From positions 62,001 through 126,000 of the forward strand of contig JACKNH010000006.1 in the NCBI GenBank assembly GCA_024234975.1: DNA of 64,000 nucleotides. Direction: 5' to 3'. Of this stretch, positions 18,243-25,830 are shown piece by piece; position 1 is the first letter of the stretch, and every line of letters begins with the position of its first letter. The stretch comes from Gammaproteobacteria bacterium. GTDB taxonomy: Bacteria > Pseudomonadota > Gammaproteobacteria > Ga0077536. The notes under the pieces were generated by a model that searched no databases, was not told where the DNA came from, and saw only the letters and a list, made by a program, of their open reading frames with translations. The position numbers and the translations under genes were made by a program.

Positions 18243-19649
18243 TTACAAGGAGAGATTCGGACCGCGCAAATGCCAGCCTGTTTCCTGCTGGTAGGCGTGA
18301 GCCAGGGCAAACAGTGTGGCCTCATTGAAATGGGCCGCACTGAGTTGCATGCCAATGGGCAGCCCATCGCGACTGAAGCCGCAGGGAATCGAAATCGTCG
18401 GGATTCCGTAAAGATTGAACGGCACGGTGTTGCGGACCGACGGCTCAGCGCCGTCGGCAGCGGCCAGGATCGCTGCCTCAATCGGTTCGGGCATATCGGA
18501 AGTGGTAGGCGTCACCAGAACATCGACCTCGTTGAACACATCATCAATCCGGTGGCGCGCGATGCGCATTTCGCGTTCCGCCAGCAGATAATGTTCGCTG
18601 GAAATCTCGCCCACCGCGAGCAGACGGCTCAAGGTGGAGGGATGATAGAACCGATGGTTGGCCTCGTCGTTGAGGAACGGTGCGTGCCACAGGTAGCTTT
18701 CAGCCAGTAGGGCAACGAAATCCGGTAAGCGCGGCAGATTGATCTCGCGCATACCCGATGTCAGCGTGCCCAACACACGCAAAGCTTCGTTGATGGCTTC
18801 CGCGATGTCCTCATCCAGCTCCGCGTAATACGGCTGGCTGGGTATCCCTATCCGCAATTCGGTGACGCTGCATTGCAAAGCGTCGGCGTAGGCGCTGTAC
18901 GGCGCTTCGACACTCACCGGATCCAGCGAATCAAATCCGGTCATCTCCCGCAGCATCAGTGCATTGTCCGCCGCATTGCGGGTGATCGGTCCGACATGAT
19001 CGAGCGATGGCGCGACCGGGATGATGCCGCGTATCGAACACAAGCCATGCGTCGGCTTAATGCCGGTTACACCGCAGTATGCAGCCGGCAGACGGATGGA
19101 CGCCAAAGTGTCGGTGCCCAGCGCCGCGGCACACAGGCGCGCAGCGACGGCCGCGGCGGAGCCACCGGATGAGCCGCCGGGTATACGCGCCCGGTCCCAC
19201 GGGTTACGCACCGGCCCCGCATCCGAAACAGACGACGTGCCGCCATAGGCAAATTCATGCATGTTGACCTTGCCCAGCAGAATCGCGCCGGCGGCCTTGA
19301 GTTTCGCGTATACCGGCGCGTTCTGGTCCGGTACGCGATCAGCGAGCATGCGGTTGGCGGCCGTGGTCGGGATACCCGCGGTGTCGATATTGTCCTTCAG
19401 CGCAATGGGAATGCCGTGCAAGGGACCCCGCCATTTGCCGGCATTGAGTTCGTGCGTCAGTTCGGTCGCCTGCTCGATGGCAGCATCCGCGCAGACGGTG
19501 ATATAGCTGTTGAGTGCGGGGTCGACGCGATCGATGCGGCCAAGGTAGGCGTAGGTCAGTTCGACGGGCGATATCTGGTGCTGTCGGATCAGCGCCGATG
19601 CGTCGGCGATGGACAGCGCTGTCAGTTCATCGTTGATTTCCGCTGCCAC
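18243..19649 (-). CDS. Amidase-signature-family hydrolase
   Basis: The start is set at a GTG (19649) because GGAGGGG lies 7 nt upstream and the protein then opens VAAEINDELTAL. A start at 19703 lacks such a site. The 468-residue enzyme has the Lys of the Ser-cisSer-Lys triad in IALKDNIDTAGIPTTA, the Gly/Ser-rich core GGSSGGSAAAVAA, and the nucleophile segment GTDTLASIRLPAAYCG. In most amidases this last segment reads DTGGS or DTxGS, so both glycines before the nucleophile Ser are changed (Leu-Ala). Since these residues line the oxyanion hole, activity may differ. The family cleaves amides, including Glu-tRNA(Gln) intermediates (GatA), but this gene is not beside gatB/gatC and is not called GatA. 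Confidence 0.9.
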   Translation of the reverse strand: MAAEINDELTALSIADASALIRQHQISPVELTYAYLGRIDRVDPALNSYITVCADAAIEQATELTHELNAGKWRGPLHGIPIALKDNIDTAGIPTTAANRMLADRVPDQNAPVYAKLKAAGAILLGKVNMHEFAYGGTSSVSDAGPVRNPWDRARIPGGSSGGSAAAVAARLCAAALGTDTLASIRLPAAYCGVTGIKPTHGLCSIRGIIPVAPSLDHVGPITRNAADNALMLREMTGFDSLDPVSVEAPYSAYADALQCSVTELRIGIPSQPYYAELDEDIAEAINEALRVLGTLTSGMREINLPRLPDFVALLAESYLWHAPFLNDEANHRFYHPSTLSRLLAVGEISSEHYLLAEREMRIARHRIDDVFNEVDVLVTPTTSDMPEPIEAAILAAADGAEPSVRNTVPFNLYGIPTISIPCGFSRDGLPIGMQLSAAHFNEATLFALAHAYQQETGWHLRGPNLSL

Positions 19650-19831
19650 GGTTGCCCCTCCGGCCCGATGTTCCGGCCGGTATGATGAGTCAGCCGCCAG
19701 CAATCGGCAAGCGGGGAGTGGACAGGTCCGGCGGTGCGGAGAAGGTTACTTGATGGTCATCGACGCTGCCGGCGTCGACGACCGAAGTGTTGTCACAATG
19801 CGCGGCTGCCGGCGGGAACGTGACTGGATGT

Positions 19832-20596
19832 TCAAGCCGCCGCGGCAGTTCGGGTTTGATCGCCGCGAGGGGTTGCAACGCCGACTTCCAGCGCTTCAAA
19901 CCAATCAAGGAAGCGTTTTACATCATCACCTTTGAACAGGCGTCCATGCTGGGGCGCCAGAATGTCGATATCCATTTCGCGGACGCGTGAAATCCAGTCG
20001 TTCTTCGCCGAGTTGGATGGCATCCAGCGTTTGTGGAACAACTCCATCTTCTTGGTGTGCGCCTTGAAGTCCTCGACAAACATGGGTGTGCCGGGCGGTT
20101 CCAGCGCGGCGCCGACGTCACCACTCATCAGGATCTTCGAAATCGGATCGTAGACATGGAAGTTGCCCGAGGAATGCAGGTAGTGCGCCGGCACGAACTG
20201 CAGTTTCACCGAAGGCAGATCCAGCACCATGCCTTCATCGGGAATGCCGACGTATTCAATGTTGTGACAGCCGAAATGTTTCAGGAAGCCTTCCCACAGC
20301 CACGGCGCGTAGAGCTTGGCGTGTGGTGTGGCTTTGTCCCACAACCCCAGCGACGAGATGATGTCGGGGTCCTGGTGCGAAGCGAACAGATATTTCAGGT
20401 CCTTGATCTCACAGATGCTGGCGACGGATGCGAGCATGGCGGAGAACGTTTCGATACCACCCGGATCCAGCAGCAGGTTGGTGTCGTTGTCGCAAATCAG
20501 GTACTGGTTGGTGTCAATGATCTGCGGCAACTTGTCGGGGTCGCGTCCGAACACGTACCAGGTGTGGGTCCCGCTGAAAAGTTTCGTGTGTTGCAT
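19832..20596 (-). CDS. Flavodiiron/ODP-like metallo-beta-lactamase-fold protein
   Basis: The 254-residue protein starts at the ATG at 20596 with GGAG upstream; a TTG lies just before it. The fold is metallo-beta-lactamase, but the metal motif is H74-x-D76-x-D78 (SHQDPD), with H141 (HSSGNF), D160 (MSGDVG) and H217 (APQHGRLF). That is the flavodiiron-protein arrangement rather than the HxHxDH of zinc hydrolases. There is no flavodoxin domain, so it is closest to the stand-alone diiron ODP domain that senses or reduces oxygen and is fused to chemoreceptors in some bacteria. The gene just upstream encodes a chemoreceptor-like coiled coil, 34 bp away, which supports this reading. The tail is Ala-rich and disordered. 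Confidence 0.82.
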   Translation of the reverse strand: MQHTKLFSGTHTWYVFGRDPDKLPQIIDTNQYLICDNDTNLLLDPGGIETFSAMLASVASICEIKDLKYLFASHQDPDIISSLGLWDKATPHAKLYAPWLWEGFLKHFGCHNIEYVGIPDEGMVLDLPSVKLQFVPAHYLHSSGNFHVYDPISKILMSGDVGAALEPPGTPMFVEDFKAHTKKMELFHKRWMPSNSAKNDWISRVREMDIDILAPQHGRLFKGDDVKRFLDWFEALEVGVATPRGDQTRTAAAA

Positions 20597-20630
20597 CAAG
20601 GGCTCCGGTCAGACAAGGCGTTCGTGGTTG

Positions 20631-21236
20631 TCAGTGGATTTCGCGTAGCAGCGTGCGGCATTTCATTACCGTGTCATGAATACGTTCCGCGGCGTTCTCA
20701 ACCGTGTCGGCGATGCTTTCAAGGGTTGTGCGATGTTCGCCGGCGATGGTCGCTTCCACCCGGGAGCGGGTGGAGATCATGTGCGCCGCGCGCGCATGGT
20801 CGCTGATTTCATCCAGTTGTTCGCAAAGGTTCGCGACATCGCGTGAAGCGGAATCGCGGGCCAGCTGGTACTCATCGCGCATACTGGAAAGCACACCATC
20901 GAGGTACGGCGACGGCTTGCTGAGGGCGTCGACGCCGCGTTGCATTCGTTGAATACCATCATGGAGATTCTGTTCGGCCAACATCTTGCGCACGACCAGT
21001 TGCGCATCCCGGTTGACCTTGTCGACCAGGTGGCGCGTCTCGCGTCCCATCTCGTCAATGAAATTGGTGATTGGCATGAACCCTGCCGCGCGTGCGCCGG
21101 CACGGGCAGCCACGGCCTTGGCATTGGCCGCTGCCAGCGAGATATCGTTCGCTATCCGCCGCACGCCTTCGAGGTATACGACCACGGTCGCGGTATTGGA
21201 GAAGAAGTTATCGTTGTCCAGGCGTGTGGGCTGCAT
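20631..21236 (-). CDS. Soluble chemoreceptor-like coiled-coil protein
   Basis: The 201-residue protein starts at the ATG at 21236 (MQPTRLDND). It has no membrane segment and is almost entirely helical. Its first third contains IANDISLAAANAKAVAARAG followed by AAGFMPITNFIDEMG and ETRHL. This aligns by eye with the hairpin tip of methyl-accepting chemotaxis proteins (IAxQTNLLALNAAIEAARAGE, GRGFAVVAxEVR). The conserved Glu after EAARAG is absent and the QTN is replaced, so direct CheA/CheW control is uncertain. It is probably co-transcribed with the ODP-like gene downstream, making a split version of the ODP-chemoreceptor fusions. No che genes are in the window. Confidence 0.7.
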   Translation of the reverse strand: MQPTRLDNDNFFSNTATVVVYLEGVRRIANDISLAAANAKAVAARAGARAAGFMPITNFIDEMGRETRHLVDKVNRDAQLVVRKMLAEQNLHDGIQRMQRGVDALSKPSPYLDGVLSSMRDEYQLARDSASRDVANLCEQLDEISDHARAAHMISTRSRVEATIAGEHRTTLESIADTVENAAERIHDTVMKCRTLLREIH

Positions 21237-21902
21237 GATGAGCGTATCTGGGTATTCTGCTGCCTTTGTTAGCGGCAGTAAGCGCGGCAGCCTTGAGACC
21301 CGGCGGCGCCCGCGCATTGCCTGCCATGAGGCCTTCCCGGCAGGTGTTCCGGTTGCTGCCGGACGGTGCCGTAATGGCCGCGTTTCCCGTGCTTTTGGAC
21401 AACTTGTCCGGACGCTTCGGACGTCGATGGAAAGGTCGGTTCAAGCCCGCAGCCCGGGCCTGTAAATCGCCGTGCAAGGCGAGGGTCGGGCGGGAGGTGC
21501 AACGCCATAGCACGCCGTGGCGGGTCCGGTTGCCAGAGCGATTTAGCGCGTTGGCAGCACCTTGTCCGTACAGCCTTGCCGGATCCAGCTGCCCCACAAT
21601 GGGCACCCGCGCGACCTACGGTTTCCTTGCGAGGTTCAGCGGGCGGTGGATGGTTGCATCGCTGTGCTGGACCGGTTTATCGTCGCAGCATGTTCAAGAA
21701 TCATGCGTGATGCGCGATTTTCGATTTGTGGCTGCCCCGGCGCTCTCGTTCACGCGACCATTTACCTGCACTCATTGCTCTGATATGCAAAAGCTTTCGC
21801 GACCTGCCTGCTCGTCGAAACACGTCGGCGTCCGCGGCATTCTCCCGGCATTGAAGGCGGCGCTGCCGTCCGGACGCCGTGACTTGGGTGTCCTCGCCAC
21901 TG
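21237..21902. other. Divergent gene-free region
   Basis: This 666-bp gap lies between the chemoreceptor-like gene (minus) and the membrane ATPase gene (plus). A long frame crosses it on the plus strand, but its residue mix (many Arg, Cys, Ser, Pro) and lack of any motif or ribosome binding site make it a chance frame. The region should carry both promoters; I could not pick a convincing one. Confidence 0.5.
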
Positions 21903-24900
21903 ATGTTTGATGCCTTGATGCTTTGGATTAGACACACTGCCGCGCTCTGGCTGTTGTCAGCCGTGGCGGCATCAGTGCTCGCGGCCGAGTCGGTGAGTGA
22001 CTGCCCTGAGGGCGAGGATCTGGTGGCAGCGCGTGCCCGGCAACTCGAATCGTTGCAGCATCGCGCGCTGGAAATCCGGGCGGTGCTGGACGGCGGTTCG
22101 GTGGCCACGCCGCTCACCGGCTTGTTCACCATCGATTTGCGGGATCAGGACGCAATTCAACGCCGGGTCGATGAGCTCAACGCCTACTTAGCTGGTCAGC
22201 GCCAGGAACCGGACTCACTGGGCGCCTGTGGACCGGCGGCGCCTGAGACGGACGAGGCCCGGCGGACGCTCGCGCAGGCCCGGCTCGAATTCCTGACGTT
22301 GGCGCCGGAGCGGCGCGCCGTGCTTGTCAATCTGCAGGAAGCGGCACAGAGCCAGGAAGAGACCAGCCGCGCATTGGCCCAGGAGCGTCGTGCAACCGAA
22401 GCTGCCGGCATCGCCGCTTCCGAGGCACAGTCTGATGCCGAGGAGGCGGCGTCAACCGCCGAGTCCGCTGATGTCCGCCAACTGGCCGCTCAACGCGCAG
22501 TCGTCGAGGCCCAGCGCAAGCAGGTGGCCGAGACGCGGACGATGCTGCTGACGGAAGTGGAGGCATTGCTGGAGCAATACCGTTCGCGTGCGCAGCAGCT
22601 TTCAACCTTGGCAAGCCAGGACATCGAGGGTCTGTCCCAAGGCACTTCAATTCAATCGTATCGTGAGGCCACGTCGCTCTGGGAGGTGATGGCGCGCAGC
22701 GTTCTCAACGATGCAAGACCTGACGGTCCCGATCTCCCGCGCGAACCGGAGCTGACCGCGGCGCAGGTCGCCCGCTTCAGCCCGCTCGAACAGTACGCCG
22801 AATTGGAACAGGCAATGAACAGCCTGCGCGATGAGCAACGTGATCTGGTGATTGCATACAACGAACGATTGACCCAGATCGCGGAAATGGAGTTCTCGCT
22901 GCTGACTGAAGCGGGCAGGTTGCGTGCTGCGTTCTTACGCGCCGCCCGGCGCCTGGAGGCGCCACTCTTTGAACTGCTCGGCGCGGATGTCCTGCGCCAG
23001 ATGGCGCTGGAGATACGGGTCGTACCCTATCGCTGGACGACGATGGCGACCCGTCGCATCGAGCACGTGCAGGCAATGTTGCGGCTGGGCAGTGTGCAGG
23101 AGGCGATGGCGCTCGGTCGGGCAGTCGGCGGCGTGATTGGCGTTATTTCCATCATTCCAATACTTATCGTACTGTCGCGCCTGCTGGAACGTTGGCTGGC
23201 CAGCGTTCGCGCGTCCCTGCTGCGGGCAAAATCCGGCGGTCTGAGTCGCGCGGCGGCAATGTGGATCAGGCGCCTGACACCGTTCATCTCGCTGGCGCTG
23301 GTGTGGCTGTTCATCGATCTCTTGCCGCCACTGCTTCCAGGATTGCAGCTGGAATGGGTGGCGACCCTGCTACCCGTTGCGCGCTATGTCGTCTTTTATC
23401 TGATCGGCGTGCGGCTGCTGCGGGAATTGTTTGCCGGCGCTTCATTCGGCCAGCGTAGCGTCAGTGCGCGCGCTGCATTGCAGGCCGCGGAACGGGCGCT
23501 GGCAGGCCTTGCGCGCTATGCGCTGATCACTGCCACGCTGATCTATGTATTCGAAACGCTGGTCGGCCGCTTGCTGGTGCGCGGGCTGCTGGTGGAGATG
23601 TCACTCTTCGGTGGCCTGCTGCTGGCGATGTTCATGGCCTGGCGGTCACGGCGATTCATCGCCGCCACTGCCGAGCGTCAGGCCTCGGAGCGGATGGCTC
23701 GTACGATCCAGTGGCTATGTCGCGGTTGGGTGGCGCCCTTTGGAGCACTCGCGTCGGTCGGTCTGCTCGCCTGGTCGGCAGTCGCGGGACAACTTCGTGA
23801 GACGGGCGGGAACTTCGAATTCGCCAAGCGGATTTCCGCCTGGATGTTCCTGCGTCGCATCCGCGGCAAGGACGTCGACGCGATTGTGGTGCGGTCGCCC
23901 GAGCTCCCGCAGGATTATCGCGAGGCATTCGATCTCTATCATCCGCCTGTTCCCGATGTGCGGGTCGACCCGCATACCGGGGATTTGGAAGCCTTGTTCA
24001 AGGCGGTGGACCAATGGCAGGTATCGGGTGAATTCGGCGGTGGTATCGCGATCTGCGGATACAAGGGTGCAGGCAAGAGCACCTTGCTGGCGCGGTTGGC
24101 GGAGCGGGGCGGCGACTTGCGGGTCATTACCGGCACCGTGGCCGGGAAGTGCACGACCGCAGCGCAGGCGGCGTCATTCTTTTCCGGGTTACTCGGGCTG
24201 GACCTCACGCGCGGCGCGGCGGCCCTTGCAGAAGCGCAGGAAATTCCCCGCACGCTGGTTCTGCTCGATGACGCACACAACCTGTTCCTGCGTCAACGCG
24301 GCGGCTTTGAAGGCTTCCGATACTTTCTTTCATTGCTGAACGTCAATCATCCCGACCTGTTCTGGTGTGCGGCATTCAACCAGTATCCATGGGCGTACCT
24401 GCAGGATGTCTTCGCCCGCGAGCTGCCTTTCAGATCCGTGAGACTGTTGCAGCCCTGGGGCGACGAGGATATAGAGGAGCTCATCACCCGGCGCCATTCG
24501 CGGACCCGTTATCGTCTGCGTTTTGATCGCGTGATCATGGCCACCGACGCGACCGCGGGCGAATACATCGAGTCCCGCTTTTTCCGCTTGCTGTGGGAGC
24601 AGAGTCGCGGCATTCCACGCGCTGCATTGGCGCTGTGGCTGAAGTCGCTGACTTTTGATGACCGGCGCACGATGAAGGTGTCGTTGCCTGATCTGAGCAA
24701 CGTGGAACAGCTGGCCGACATTCCCCAGGAAGCCATGTTCATTTTTGCGGCCCTGGTCCGGCACGAAAACCTGACCGCCGCAGAGGCCCAAGCCGTGACG
24801 GGCCTTGCGCAGGCGCTGGTCCGTTATGCATTCGCCCGCGGTCGGGAAATCGGCCTGGTCGAGCGAGGCGATGATCGGCGCTACCGGATAGCGCCGAGCT

Positions 24901-24953
24901 GGAGCACCGCGGTGAACGGTTTCCTCAAGGACAGGAATCTCATTTATGAGTGA
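21903..24953 (+). CDS. Large membrane protein with coiled-coil periplasmic domain and C-terminal AAA-type ATPase
   Basis: The start chosen is the ATG at 21903 (MFDALMLWIRH), which opens a signal peptide ending SVLAAES; the protein is then 1,016 residues. Residues about 100-360 are a Gln/Glu/Ala-rich periplasmic coiled coil, as in large MscS-like channels (MscK/KefA). Residues about 400-640 hold around six membrane helices. A cytoplasmic domain follows with Walker A GYKGAGKST (719-727), Walker B TLVLLDDAHNLF (about 785-796), an arginine-rich AAA-like end (RHSRTRYRLRF), and a C-terminal region resembling a winged helix. The stop overlaps the MscS-type gene by 8 bp, so the two are translationally coupled. 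An ATPase built into the partner of a mechanosensitive channel is unusual. The best reading is a split MscK-like channel whose large subunit carries an ATP-driven module. Confidence 0.75.
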   Translation: MFDALMLWIRHTAALWLLSAVAASVLAAESVSDCPEGEDLVAARARQLESLQHRALEIRAVLDGGSVATPLTGLFTIDLRDQDAIQRRVDELNAYLAGQRQEPDSLGACGPAAPETDEARRTLAQARLEFLTLAPERRAVLVNLQEAAQSQEETSRALAQERRATEAAGIAASEAQSDAEEAASTAESADVRQLAAQRAVVEAQRKQVAETRTMLLTEVEALLEQYRSRAQQLSTLASQDIEGLSQGTSIQSYREATSLWEVMARSVLNDARPDGPDLPREPELTAAQVARFSPLEQYAELEQAMNSLRDEQRDLVIAYNERLTQIAEMEFSLLTEAGRLRAAFLRAARRLEAPLFELLGADVLRQMALEIRVVPYRWTTMATRRIEHVQAMLRLGSVQEAMALGRAVGGVIGVISIIPILIVLSRLLERWLASVRASLLRAKSGGLSRAAAMWIRRLTPFISLALVWLFIDLLPPLLPGLQLEWVATLLPVARYVVFYLIGVRLLRELFAGASFGQRSVSARAALQAAERALAGLARYALITATLIYVFETLVGRLLVRGLLVEMSLFGGLLLAMFMAWRSRRFIAATAERQASERMARTIQWLCRGWVAPFGALASVGLLAWSAVAGQLRETGGNFEFAKRISAWMFLRRIRGKDVDAIVVRSPELPQDYREAFDLYHPPVPDVRVDPHTGDLEALFKAVDQWQVSGEFGGGIAICGYKGAGKSTLLARLAERGGDLRVITGTVAGKCTTAAQAASFFSGLLGLDLTRGAAALAEAQEIPRTLVLLDDAHNLFLRQRGGFEGFRYFLSLLNVNHPDLFWCAAFNQYPWAYLQDVFARELPFRSVRLLQPWGDEDIEELITRRHSRTRYRLRFDRVIMATDATAGEYIESRFFRLLWEQSRGIPRAALALWLKSLTFDDRRTMKVSLPDLSNVEQLADIPQEAMFIFAALVRHENLTAAEAQAVTGLAQALVRYAFARGREIGLVERGDDRRYRIAPSWSTAVNGFLKDRNLIYE

Positions 24954-25809
24954 TGACGCACTGAACAGCCTGGCGCAGATTCTGGGTTTGTTGCGGCCCA
25001 TGACCTTGTTGATGCTGGTATCGGGCTTTCTGCTGCTCAGTCTGCTGGTGAAGGTGCTCAGACGCGGCGGCGATCAGCTCATCACGCGTTTCCCTTCGCG
25101 GCGATTGCTGGTGCTGCAGATAGTCAATATCGCAGGCTTTGTCATCTACATGATTGGCACCGCGGTATTGTTTTTCGGCGTGCTGGCGCCGCCACGCGAA
25201 CTGATGATCGCAGTCGCCGGTGGTCTGGCGGTGGCCGTCGGCTTGTCACTGAAGGACATCGTCGCCTCATTGGTCGCAGGCATCATTCTGCTGTTCGATC
25301 GCCCGTTCAACGTGGGCGACCGCGTTCAATTCCGGGATAACTACGGCGAAATCACTTCGATTGGCCTGCGCGCGGTACGCATGCAGACCCTTGATGACAA
25401 CACGGTGACTATCCCCAATTCCGTATTCGTGACTGATGTGGCGTCATCGGGTAACTTCGGCGAGCTGACCATGATGGTCACCGTTTCCATGTTCCTGCAG
25501 CCTGATACCGATCTACAGGCGGCGCAGGACATCGCCTACGAAACGGTCGTGACCAGTCGCTACGCGTATGTGCGGCGACCGGTGTCCATCGTGTTCAAAC
25601 AGATTTTCTCAGGAGGCTGTGTCGCGACCGAGATGACCGTGAAAGCATACGTGGTGGACGTCAAATACGAAAAAGCTTTCGCCAGCAGCATTCTGCTGCA
25701 ATGCTCGCGGGCATTTGCCGAGCATGGCATCCAATGGGCGGGTGCCGCGGTTGCAGGCGCCGGGCTGCGGGCAACTGCTGGCCGCGACGAATTGCTGGCG
25801 ACAGATTAA
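24946..25809 (+). CDS. MscS-family small-conductance mechanosensitive channel
   Basis: The 287-residue protein starts at the ATG at 24946, inside the end of the upstream gene. Two N-terminal membrane helices (LLMLVSGFLLLSLLVKVL; IAGFVIYMIGTAVLFFGVL) precede the pore helix AVAGGLAVAVGLSLKDIVAS, whose Ala/Gly pattern is that of MscS TM3. After it comes the beta domain with FNVGDRVQFRDNYGEITSIG, VRMQTLDDNTVTIPNS and VASSGNFGELT, then the alpha/beta C-terminal domain. It normally opens under membrane tension to release solutes. Here it likely assembles with the upstream ATPase-bearing membrane protein. It converges with the beta-helix protein gene, with only 21 bp between stops. Confidence 0.93.
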   Translation: MSDDALNSLAQILGLLRPMTLLMLVSGFLLLSLLVKVLRRGGDQLITRFPSRRLLVLQIVNIAGFVIYMIGTAVLFFGVLAPPRELMIAVAGGLAVAVGLSLKDIVASLVAGIILLFDRPFNVGDRVQFRDNYGEITSIGLRAVRMQTLDDNTVTIPNSVFVTDVASSGNFGELTMMVTVSMFLQPDTDLQAAQDIAYETVVTSRYAYVRRPVSIVFKQIFSGGCVATEMTVKAYVVDVKYEKAFASSILLQCSRAFAEHGIQWAGAAVAGAGLRATAGRDELLATD

Positions 25810-25830
25810 ACACCGCAGGCCACGCCGTAA

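Noticed and set aside
18243..19649. Calling the amidase GatA
   Set aside because: The gene has no gatB or gatC neighbour and its nucleophile segment differs, so only the amidase-signature family is assigned.
21266..21910. A 214-codon plus-strand frame in the gap upstream of the membrane ATPase gene
   Set aside because: No ribosome binding site, no motif, and an Arg/Cys/Ser/Pro-rich composition typical of chance frames.
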